From Flavobacterium sp. (GTDB taxonomy: Bacteria > Bacteroidota > Bacteroidia > Flavobacteriales > Flavobacteriaceae): a DNA stretch of 6,125 bases. The notes below the pieces were generated by a model. The model had not been told where the DNA came from, ran no database searches, and saw nothing but the letters and a program-made list of their open reading frames with translations. Positions 1 through 6,125 of the stretch are shown in pieces. Location of the stretch: positions 1-6,125 of the forward strand of contig SEBM01000259.1 in the NCBI GenBank assembly GCA_004296145.1, given 5' to 3'. Positions within the stretch are counted from its first letter, which is position 1. Each line of letters opens with the position of its first letter. The position numbers were made by a program, and so were the translations under genes.

Positions 1-99
1 AAATCTATATATAATTGTTAAACGTCATAGATTCCTCAAACATGATTTTGTTCAGATATCCTATCTTTTTCTTAACATCCTGAAAATTTATTTCGCTGA

Positions 100-120
100 T
101 TGCAAATTAGTTATTTGCAA
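100..120. repeat. Perfect stem-loop overlapping the transpeptidase stop codon
   Basis: TTGCAAAT (100-107) and ATTTGCAA (113-120) are exact reverse complements around a 5-base loop. The TAA stop of the minus-strand transpeptidase gene (107-109) spans the loop boundary. No T-run follows on either strand, so it is not a standard intrinsic terminator. It may be a 3'-end mRNA structure or chance in AT-rich DNA. Nothing else supportable was seen in bases 1-99. Confidence 0.5.
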
Positions 121-1672
121 CAGGATTAACAGGAAGTAATTCTTTGTCTTTTTCATAAACATCCTGAAAGAAACCTATTTCACCATTTTCATTTACCAAA
201 GAAGTAAAATAACAGATATATATAGGCACTTTTTTAGCTAATTTGAAACTGCTTTCAGATTTCCCGGCCATTGCTTTGTCGATTTTTTCCGGAGTCCATT
301 CAGGATAATCTTTAAGCATGGCAACCGCTAATTCTTTAGCCATTTTTAAATTGATACAACCGTGGCTGAAAGTTCTTTTTTCAAAATCGAATAAAGTTTT
401 TGACGGCGTATCGTGCATGTAAATATCGTCCGGATTAGGAAACATAAATTTTACCAGACCAAGAGAATTTTCAGGACCCGGTTTTTGTCTCACCTGACCA
501 TTTACCATTTCCATATTATGATCTGCAAGATAATTTTTATCAGCAGCTATTTTTAGTTTCAATTCGTTTTCAACAATACTTTGTGGTACAGTCCAATATG
601 GGCTGAAAACGATTCTGTCAATTTCTGAATTAAAAATAGTTGTTTTAGTTAACGGAGAACCTACAAAAACACTAGATGTCAATTCCACTTTTCCATTTTT
701 AACGTAAACCATTTCATAAGAAGGAACGTTTACTAAAATGTATTCGTCTTTGTTTGCTAATTCAGGAGATATCGCACGGAATCTGTCCATATTAAGCTGT
801 AAGGTTTTTACTTTATCAGAAACCGGTATATTCATTTCTTTAATGTGTTCTTCTGCAAGGATATAATTAGGTTTAAATCCGTTACGAACTTTATATTTCA
901 TCACAGCATCCATTAACTCACGATCATAAAAATCGCTTTTAGAATCTTGTTGTAAATCTCCTAATAAGTATAAACGTGTTCTAACCTGAGCAATTGTGCT
1001 TGATTTAGCATCCGGACGCAAATCTTTATATGGAACTTCCGTTACGATTGGCTGCCATTTGCTTGATTTTTCCAGTTTTTTGTATTTTTTTAGAACATCC
1101 TGCAATTTGTAATATTGCTCATATAACATTCCGTCATCTTCCACTTTTGCTGTTGATTCTTCGATTGTGTTATAATTCATAAAATCGGCAAGCATAGTAT
1201 TATAAGATAGTTTTTTGTGTGATTCTGAATTGCTTTTTTTAGCATAAAGTACATATAATGAACTTAAAAGCATATCAGCATCGGTTTTAGAAACATTTGC
1301 ATTTGCTGAAGAATCAAAAATCTGATCTATTTCATTTTGATAAGGAATAACCAAATCATTTGTTTTTTTTGCTTTTTCGTATAAAATACCGGCAAACTCA
1401 TTAATTTCTCCTTCATCGTACCAGATAGTCCCAAGAGATCTGGTTTTGTATAATGACATTACATCTGATTTGTATTTTTTCAAATCAGAATATCTTTTGA
1501 AAAAGTCATTAGCAGCAGCCTCCGAATCTATATCAGGATCGTTGCCTTTTACAAAGTCAAAATAAAAGTCGTAAGAGTTGTGATTTTTGGTGAAATCAGT
1601 TTTTTCTAAACTAAATGAAGAGGTTAAATAACCTGTTATTAGAAGTATGGCGATTGGATATAATGTTTTCAT
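107..1672 (-). CDS. Exported murein L,D-transpeptidase, YcbB/LdtD type
   Basis: Predicted periplasmic enzyme that remodels peptidoglycan by L,D-transpeptidation (3-3 cross-links) through a catalytic cysteine. The 521-residue product starts with a short hydrophobic export segment (about residues 5-19, no lipobox Cys), which supports the ATG at 1670-1672; the leader before it is A-rich, as usual in Bacteroidota. About residues 45-210 match in style the helical scaffold region of YcbB proteins (GTIWYDEG near 81-88, WQPI near 206-209). A peptidoglycan-binding-like segment follows (about 225-285, with RTRLYLLGDL at 231-240). The YkuD catalytic domain spans about 290-480, with His420 in YMHDTP and the signature SHGCIN at 436-441, making Cys439 the predicted nucleophile. 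The 15 residues between His420 and Ser436 fit the family pattern. A long stretch at about 365-415 corresponds to the substrate-capping insert of YcbB. The gene is divergent from the mutase gene and appears monocistronic within this window. The family call is secure; the exact physiological cross-link is inferred from relatives. Confidence 0.93.
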   Translation of the reverse strand: MKTLYPIAILLITGYLTSSFSLEKTDFTKNHNSYDFYFDFVKGNDPDIDSEAAANDFFKRYSDLKKYKSDVMSLYKTRSLGTIWYDEGEINEFAGILYEKAKKTNDLVIPYQNEIDQIFDSSANANVSKTDADMLLSSLYVLYAKKSNSESHKKLSYNTMLADFMNYNTIEESTAKVEDDGMLYEQYYKLQDVLKKYKKLEKSSKWQPIVTEVPYKDLRPDAKSSTIAQVRTRLYLLGDLQQDSKSDFYDRELMDAVMKYKVRNGFKPNYILAEEHIKEMNIPVSDKVKTLQLNMDRFRAISPELANKDEYILVNVPSYEMVYVKNGKVELTSSVFVGSPLTKTTIFNSEIDRIVFSPYWTVPQSIVENELKLKIAADKNYLADHNMEMVNGQVRQKPGPENSLGLVKFMFPNPDDIYMHDTPSKTLFDFEKRTFSHGCINLKMAKELAVAMLKDYPEWTPEKIDKAMAGKSESSFKLAKKVPIYICYFTSLVNENGEIGFFQDVYEKDKELLPVNPVANN

Positions 1673-1717
1673 TTTTTTAGTTTTTAAATTTTTACGTTTT
1701 TACTTAGAGTGAAAGTT

Positions 1718-1799
1718 TTTAGGGTAAAAATTTGGGACATTTCTACAATGCTAAATTACTTATATGGTTGATAAAGACGCTTTTAGATTTTTACCTAAA
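1718..1799. repeat. Spaced imperfect inverted repeat
   Basis: The left arm TTTAGGGTAAAAATTT (1718-1733) pairs with the right arm AGATTTTTACCTAAA (1785-1799). The reverse complement of the right arm is TTTAGGTAAAAATCT, which differs by one missing G and one mismatch. The arms are 51 bases apart and lie in the presumed upstream region of the minus-strand transpeptidase. It could be a regulator site pair or a long hairpin in the leader; chance in AT-rich DNA is a real alternative. Confidence 0.35.
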
Positions 1800-1905
1800 T
1801 GTTGCGAAATTGCCATGTCATTAAGTTTTCTTTAACTACATCAATTTAAAAACACATTTGTTACCTTTATTAAGGACAAAAACACACATTTTTAAAAACA
1901 TAAAG

Positions 1906-1937
1906 TTGTAGTAATACTTAAATATTAAAATATTTTG
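1906..1937 (+). promoter_or_regulatory. Weak candidate promoter for the mutase gene
   Basis: A TTG at 1906-1908 is followed, after 21 bases, by ATATTTTG (1930-1937). This matches the Bacteroidota -7 consensus TAnnTTTG except at its first two bases; equivalently it is TATTTTG with one base missing. Transcription would start near 1942, giving a short leader of about 30 bases before the ATG at 1971. The match is imperfect and the region is AT-rich, so this is only a candidate. Confidence 0.3.
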
Positions 1938-1970
1938 TAAATTGCCCTCAAAAATTATCATATTCATAAA

Positions 1971-4900
1971 ATGGAACAACAAAAACCATATAATCCTAAA
2001 AATAAAGTAAGAATTGTCACAGCTGCTTCGCTTTTTGACGGGCATGATGCTGCTATTAATATTATGAGACGTATTATACAATCAACGGGCGTTGAGGTAA
2101 TACATCTGGGACATGACCGCAGTGTTGAAGAAGTGGTAAATACAGCCATTCAGGAAGATGCCAATGCAATTGCTATGACATCATATCAGGGAGGTCACAA
2201 CGAATACTTTAAATATATGTATGATTTGCTTCATGAAAAAGGAGCGGGACATATCAGGATTTTTGGCGGCGGTGGCGGTGTGATCCTGCCAAGTGAGATT
2301 TCAGAATTGCATGAATATGGAATTACAAGAATTTATTCTCCTGATGATGGCCGTTCTTTGGGATTGCAGGGAATGATTAATGATTTGGTTGAACGCTCTG
2401 ATTTTCCGATTGGAGATAAATTAAACGGAGAAATCGATCATATCGAAAACAAAACACCAACCGCAATTGCACGTTTGATTTCTGCGGCAGAAAATTTTCC
2501 GGAAATCGCAAAACCGGTTTTCGATCAGATTCATCAAAATAATGCCGATTCTAAAATTCCTGTTTTAGGAATTACCGGAACGGGTGGAGCAGGAAAATCA
2601 TCTTTGGTTGATGAATTAGTTCGTCGTTTTTTAATTGATTTTCCGGAAAAAACAATCGGATTAATTTCTGTCGATCCTTCGAAAAGAAAAACAGGAGGAG
2701 CACTTTTGGGAGACAGAATCCGAATGAATGCGATTAATAATCCTCGTGTTTATATGCGTTCGCTGGCGACACGTCAATCGAATTTGGCTTTATCTAAATA
2801 TGTAGCCGAAGCGATTCAGGTTTTAAAAGCCGCAAAATACGATTTGATTATTCTGGAAACTTCGGGAATCGGCCAGTCTGATACCGAAATTATGGATCAC
2901 TCTGATGTATCCTTATATGTAATGACGCCGGAGTTTGGTGCTGCAACACAATTGGAGAAAATCGACATGCTTGATTTTGCTGATTTAGTAGCCTTAAATA
3001 AATTTGACAAACGAGGTGCATTAGACGCGATTCGTGATGTCAAAAAACAATACCAGAGAAACCATAATCTTTGGGATAAAAATCCGGATGAAATGCCGGT
3101 TTTCGGAACGATTGCTTCGCAGTTTAACGATCCCGGAATGAATACGCTTTATAAAGCGATTATGGATAAAATTGTCGAAAAAACAGAATCAAACCTGAAT
3201 TCGACTTTTGAAATCACACGCGAAATGAGCGAGAAAATCTTCGTGATTCCGCCTCACAGAACACGTTATTTATCTGAAATTGCAGAGAATAACAGAAGTT
3301 ATGATGAAACGGCAATTTCGCAGCAAAAAGTAGCACAGAAATTATACGGAATCTTTAAAACAATTGAATCTGTTTCTGGAAAAGTTCCTCAAATAACAAA
3401 AGCAGGAATTGATGACGCAACGGTTTTACCAAGCGGAATTGCAGAACACGACGAAAACAGAATATTTTTAAATCTTTTACTGAATCAGTTTGATAAAGTA
3501 AAAATGGATTTAGATCCGTACAATTGGGAAATTATCCTGAATTGGGACGAAAAAGTAGCCAAATATAAAAATCCTGTTTACTCGTTTAAAGTTCGTGATA
3601 AAGAAATAAAAATTGCGACACATTCTGAAAGTTTATCGCATTTACAAATTCCGAAAATTGCTTTGCCTAAATATGAAGGCTGGGGCGATATCCTGCGTTG
3701 GAATTTACAGGAAAATGTTCCGGGTGAATTTCCTTTTGCTTCTGGATTATATCCTTTTAAACGTGAAGGCGAAGATCCGTCAAGAATGTTTGCGGGCGAG
3801 GGCGGACCGGAAAGAACCAACAAACGTTTTCATTATGTAAGTGCGGGAATGCCGGCAAAACGCCTTTCGACGGCTTTTGACAGTGTAACTTTATACGGAA
3901 ATGATCCGGATGTACGTCCTGATATTTATGGTAAAATCGGAAATGCAGGAGTTTCTATCTGCTGTCTTGACGATGCCAAAAAACTATATTCAGGTTTTGA
4001 TTTGGTTCATGCTTTAACTTCGGTAAGTATGACGATCAATGGGCCAGCGCCGATGTTGTTAGGTTTCTTTATGAATGCGGCAATCGATCAGCAATGTGAA
4101 TTGTACATCAAAGCCAATGATTTAGAAAAAGAAGTTGAAGTAAAAATCAACAAAATATATAAAGAAAAAGGAACGGAACGTCCGCATTATCAAGGCGACT
4201 TACCGGAAGGAAATAATGGTTTAGGATTAATGCTTTTGGGCGTTACCGGAGATCAGGTTTTGCCTTTGGAAGTTTATAATGAAATCAAAGTAAGAACACT
4301 TTCGCAAGTTCGTGGAACCGTTCAAGCTGATATTTTGAAAGAAGATCAGGCACAAAATACTTGTATTTTCTCTACCGAATTTGCTTTACGATTAATGGGC
4401 GACGTTCAGGAATATTTTATTACCAAAAACGTTCGTAATTTCTATTCGGTTTCGATTTCAGGATATCATATTGCAGAAGCAGGAGCAAACCCAATTACGC
4501 AATTGGCATTTACGCTTTCGAATGGTTTCACTTACGTGGAATATTATTTGAGTCGTGGTATGAACATCAACGATTTTGGACCCAATTTATCATTCTTCTT
4601 TTCGAATGGAGTAGATCCGGAATATTCTGTAATTGGTCGTGTGGCGCGTAAAATTTGGGCGAAAGCCATGAAAAATAAATACGGCGCCAACGAAAGAGCA
4701 CAAATGCTGAAATACCATATTCAGACTTCTGGACGTTCTTTGCACGCGCAGGAAATTGATTTTAATGATATCCGTACGACATTACAAGCTTTGTACGCGA
4801 TTTATGATAATTGTAATTCATTGCATACCAATGCTTATGACGAAGCAATTACAACACCAACTGAAGAATCGGTTCGTAGAGCAATGGCGATTCAGTTGAT

Positions 4901-5411
4901 TATTAATAAAGAATTAGGTTTAGCGAAAAACGAAAACCCAATTCAGGGATCTTTTATCATCGAAGAATTAACCGATTTAGTGGAAGCTGCAGTTTTACAG
5001 GAATTCGATAGAATCACGGAAAGAGGTGGAGTTCTTGGTGCCATGGAAACAATGTATCAACGTTCTAAAATTCAGGAAGAAAGTTTATATTACGAAACCT
5101 TAAAACACAACGGAGATTTCCCTATTGTGGGTGTAAACACTTTCTTAAGTTCAAAAGGTTCACCAACGGTAATTCCGGCAGAAGTTATCCGCGCAACCGA
5201 AGAAGAAAAACAATACCAGATTACAATGCTTGATAATTTACACCAATTTCACGAAGCAAAAGTAAACGAGCATTTAAGCAAACTACAGGAAGCAGCCATT
5301 AAAAACGAAAACTTATTCGATTATTTAATGGAAGCTACAAAAGTTTGTTCTTTGGGTCAGATTACTTCGGCGTTGTTTGAAGTGGGAGGGCAGTATAGAA
5401 GGAATATGTAG
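1971..5411 (+). CDS. icmF: Fused isobutyryl-CoA mutase (IcmF) with G-protein chaperone
   Basis: Cytosolic adenosylcobalamin-dependent mutase predicted to interconvert isobutyryl-CoA and n-butyryl-CoA, linking valine and branched-chain acyl-CoA metabolism to straight-chain CoA esters. Its 1146 residues carry three parts. The B12 domain (about 12-145) has DGHDAA at 23-28, with His25 as the predicted lower cobalt ligand, and a glycine run at 99-103. The MeaB/ArgK-like GTPase (about 195-420) has a P-loop GTGGAGKS at 203-210, SVDPSKRKTGGALLGDR at 233-249, ETSGIGQSD at 296-304 and NKFD at 343-346. After a linker, the mutase barrel (about 570-1120) has SVSMTING at 684-691, GTVQ at 782-785 and GYHIAEAG at 831-838. 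Aligned to Propionibacterium methylmalonyl-CoA mutase, Tyr89 becomes Phe607 and Arg207 becomes Gln795, the isobutyryl-CoA mutase pair; His244 corresponds to His833. The fused order separates it from stand-alone methylmalonyl-CoA mutases, although pipelines often label it as one. The ATG at 1971 sits right before the conserved N-terminus, behind an A-rich leader. Activity on isovaleryl-CoA is also possible. Confidence 0.95.
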   Translation: MEQQKPYNPKNKVRIVTAASLFDGHDAAINIMRRIIQSTGVEVIHLGHDRSVEEVVNTAIQEDANAIAMTSYQGGHNEYFKYMYDLLHEKGAGHIRIFGGGGGVILPSEISELHEYGITRIYSPDDGRSLGLQGMINDLVERSDFPIGDKLNGEIDHIENKTPTAIARLISAAENFPEIAKPVFDQIHQNNADSKIPVLGITGTGGAGKSSLVDELVRRFLIDFPEKTIGLISVDPSKRKTGGALLGDRIRMNAINNPRVYMRSLATRQSNLALSKYVAEAIQVLKAAKYDLIILETSGIGQSDTEIMDHSDVSLYVMTPEFGAATQLEKIDMLDFADLVALNKFDKRGALDAIRDVKKQYQRNHNLWDKNPDEMPVFGTIASQFNDPGMNTLYKAIMDKIVEKTESNLNSTFEITREMSEKIFVIPPHRTRYLSEIAENNRSYDETAISQQKVAQKLYGIFKTIESVSGKVPQITKAGIDDATVLPSGIAEHDENRIFLNLLLNQFDKVKMDLDPYNWEIILNWDEKVAKYKNPVYSFKVRDKEIKIATHSESLSHLQIPKIALPKYEGWGDILRWNLQENVPGEFPFASGLYPFKREGEDPSRMFAGEGGPERTNKRFHYVSAGMPAKRLSTAFDSVTLYGNDPDVRPDIYGKIGNAGVSICCLDDAKKLYSGFDLVHALTSVSMTINGPAPMLLGFFMNAAIDQQCELYIKANDLEKEVEVKINKIYKEKGTERPHYQGDLPEGNNGLGLMLLGVTGDQVLPLEVYNEIKVRTLSQVRGTVQADILKEDQAQNTCIFSTEFALRLMGDVQEYFITKNVRNFYSVSISGYHIAEAGANPITQLAFTLSNGFTYVEYYLSRGMNINDFGPNLSFFFSNGVDPEYSVIGRVARKIWAKAMKNKYGANERAQMLKYHIQTSGRSLHAQEIDFNDIRTTLQALYAIYDNCNSLHTNAYDEAITTPTEESVRRAMAIQLIINKELGLAKNENPIQGSFIIEELTDLVEAAVLQEFDRITERGGVLGAMETMYQRSKIQEESLYYETLKHNGDFPIVGVNTFLSSKGSPTVIPAEVIRATEEEKQYQITMLDNLHQFHEAKVNEHLSKLQEAAIKNENLFDYLMEATKVCSLGQITSALFEVGGQYRRNM

Positions 5412-5440
5412 TTTTTACTTTTTTATAGATTTATGTATGG

Positions 5441-5476
5441 AAAACCTCTCATGAAAATGGGAGGTTTTTTGTTTTT
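5441..5476 (+). terminator. Rho-independent terminator of icmF
   Basis: The left arm 5441-5452 (AAAACCTCTCAT) and right arm 5457-5468 (ATGGGAGGTTTT) form a continuous 12-base-pair stem with a single T-G wobble, capped by the tetraloop GAAA (5453-5456, GNRA class). The T-rich tract TTTTTTGTTTTT overlaps the right arm and runs on to 5476. It lies 30 bases past the mutase stop codon. On the opposite strand no comparable T-tract extends past the stem, so it should act mainly in the plus direction. Confidence 0.93.
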
Positions 5477-5552
5477 ATAATTTGAAATTTTAGAACTTTA
5501 TGGAATTTATTAATAACTGAGAAATGTTTCTATATATTAGCACATAATTGAG

Positions 5553-5585
5553 TTTGAAATAATTTTGTTTGATTTAATAGTTTTG
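5553..5585 (+). promoter_or_regulatory. Bacteroidota-type promoter abutting the third gene
   Basis: TTTG at 5553-5556 and an exact TAnnTTTG match (TAGTTTTG, 5578-5585) are separated by 21 bases, in the range described for flavobacterial vegetative promoters. The -7 box ends only three bases before the ATG at 5589. If it is used, the transcript would begin at or next to the start codon and be nearly leaderless. Confidence 0.5.
5560..5567 (+). promoter_or_regulatory. Alternative -7 box for the third gene
   Basis: TAATTTTG is an exact TAnnTTTG match that would place the transcription start near 5572 and give a leader of about 17 bases, more conventional than the downstream box. No TTG or TTTG lies 17-23 bases upstream, so its -33 element is missing. 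It overlaps the spacer of the neighbouring promoter candidate, so the two could not be occupied together. Confidence 0.35.
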
Positions 5586-5588
5586 GAA

Positions 5589-6125
5589 ATGAGCAATATT
5601 AAAATAACTAAAGAGACAGAAGCAATAAAATTTGCAAGTAGGCTAAGCTTTTTATATATAATTTTAGGTGTATTAGGTTTTGGATTGATAATGATTCCTA
5701 TGTTATTTTATTCAAATAAAAAATTAGATAACATAGGAATAATTGGAGATACTGTTGGAGGTCTCTTGAATCCTATTTTTGCTGTTCCTGCTACAATTTT
5801 AACCTTTTTAGCTTTTTGGGTTCAATACAAAGCAAATCAACAACAACAGAAAGATATATCGATTCAAAGATTTGAAAATATTTTTTTCGAAATGATTCGT
5901 TTACATAAAGAAAATGTAAATGAAATGAAAATTTCGGGTTACGGAGTTTTAAAAAGTAATTCTATCGAGAAAAAGGGAAATGATATTACAATAATTGAAT
6001 CAAATACACAAATAGAAAGATTTGTAGAAGGAAGAAAAGTGTTTGTTTCAATGGTTAAGGAATTAGTCGCTTGTTATAATTTTTCTAAAGAATATGAATC
6101 TTATACGAATCAAAAAGAATTATTG
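5589..6125 (+). CDS. Putative phage abortive infection (putAbiC-like) membrane protein, 3'-truncated by window edge
   Basis: An open frame of 179 codons runs off the right edge with no stop. The ATG at 5589 is the first after an in-frame TAG at 5538-5540. Two hydrophobic helices are visible (about residues 18-40 and 57-80) with the motif GDTVGGLLNPIF (53-64) between and into the second. A Gln-rich, probably coiled segment (82-95) follows, then RFENIFFEMIRLHKENV (94-110) and GRKVF (148-152). This layout, a membrane hairpin with G-D-x-x-G-G-x-x-N-P-I followed by FEN-FFE-LH and GRKVF, matches my recollection of the putative phage abortive infection family (Pfam putAbiC, related by name to lactococcal AbiC). 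Such proteins are thought to sit in the inner membrane with a cytosolic domain that responds to phage, but the mechanism is not known to me. It has its own promoter behind a terminator, and its GC content (about 23-30% in sampled lines) is well below the mutase gene. It could instead be an uncharacterised two-helix membrane protein. Confidence 0.72.
   Translation, partial: MSNIKITKETEAIKFASRLSFLYIILGVLGFGLIMIPMLFYSNKKLDNIGIIGDTVGGLLNPIFAVPATILTFLAFWVQYKANQQQQKDISIQRFENIFFEMIRLHKENVNEMKISGYGVLKSNSIEKKGNDITIIESNTQIERFVEGRKVFVSMVKELVACYNFSKEYESYTNQKELL

Larger units (their letters stand above)
1673..1970. other. AT-rich divergent intergenic region
   Basis: This stretch separates the divergent starts of the transpeptidase and mutase genes and should contain both promoters. 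No gene, tRNA or recognisable cobalamin riboswitch was seen. What it shows is a weak promoter candidate for the mutase (1906-1937), a spaced imperfect inverted repeat (1718-1733 and 1785-1799), and a short A/C-rich direct repeat (AAAAACACA at 1848-1856 and again at about 1878-1886). Confidence 0.7.

Noticed and set aside
53..70. AGATA-TCC-TATCT followed by TTTTTC on the plus strand, as a terminator for a gene to the left.
   Set aside because: A 5-base AT-only stem with a 3-base loop is too weak to call a terminator.
20..106. In-frame open extension of about 25-30 codons after the transpeptidase stop (minus strand), suggesting readthrough or a broken longer gene.
   Set aside because: The YkuD protein is already complete with a normal C-terminus, and an open run of this length is expected by chance fairly often.
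2..139. Open plus-strand frame of 45 codons entering from the left edge and ending at TAA 137-139.
   Set aside because: It overlaps the 3' end of the transpeptidase, shows no recognisable motif, and 45 open codons at a window edge in AT-rich DNA is unremarkable. The tail of a convergent gene cannot be excluded without sequence to the left.
1746..1753. TAGCATTG on the minus strand, one mismatch from TAnnTTTG, as the transpeptidase promoter.
   Set aside because: No TTG or TTTG element lies at the expected distance upstream on that strand, and single-mismatch boxes are common in this AT-rich region.
1673..1970. Cobalamin riboswitch controlling the B12-dependent mutase.
   Set aside because: The region is almost uniformly AT-rich and lacks a B12-box-like GC-containing motif and the needed structured stems.
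2040..2056. Ala28 in place of the usual Gly in the DxHxxG cobalamin motif, as a possible defect.
   Set aside because: The essential Asp23 and His25 are present, and as I recall Ala or Ser at this position is usual in IcmF proteins.
1836..2149. Minus-strand open frames of 81 and 61 codons over the mutase start.
   Set aside because: They are antisense shadows, with low-complexity hydrophobic translations and no family resemblance.
2263..2282. GC-rich GGC/GGT run in an otherwise AT-rich gene, as a possible repeat or insertion.
   Set aside because: It encodes the glycine-rich loop (residues 99-103) normal for the cobalamin-binding domain.
3578..3840. Open frames of 75-81 codons on both strands inside the mutase gene.
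   Set aside because: They lie entirely within a clearly conserved coding sequence, so they are shadows in other frames.

Overview
The window looks like a chromosomal piece of a Bacteroidota bacterium, most likely a flavobacterium (Flavobacterium or a close relative). The base composition is AT-rich, start codons lie behind A-rich leaders with no clear Shine-Dalgarno sequence, the promoter-like sites fit the Bacteroidota TTTG / TAnnTTTG pattern, and the large central protein is a fused B12-dependent mutase of a kind common in flavobacteria. Genus is inference from style and protein content, not from a marker gene.

Layout: bases 1-106 hold no supportable gene. Positions 107-1672 (minus strand) encode an exported L,D-transpeptidase of the YcbB/LdtD type, a cell-wall cross-linking enzyme. 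A 298-base AT-rich divergent intergenic region follows (1673-1970). Positions 1971-5411 (plus strand) encode a 1146-residue IcmF-type protein that joins a cobalamin-binding domain, a MeaB-like G-protein chaperone and the mutase barrel in one chain. Its active-site residues (Phe607, Gln795) point to isobutyryl-CoA rather than methylmalonyl-CoA as substrate. A strong rho-independent terminator (5441-5476) closes this gene. A new transcription unit then begins, with two good -7 boxes. It encodes a two-helix membrane protein that resembles the putative phage abortive infection (putAbiC) family and is cut by the right edge after 179 codons.

The three genes do not look like one pathway. The first two are ordinary envelope and acyl-CoA metabolism genes transcribed divergently. 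The third is markedly more AT-rich, has its own promoter, sits behind a terminator and looks like an accessory defence gene placed downstream of a core gene. It is the most promising lead here, but its C-terminal part and any partner genes lie outside the window.
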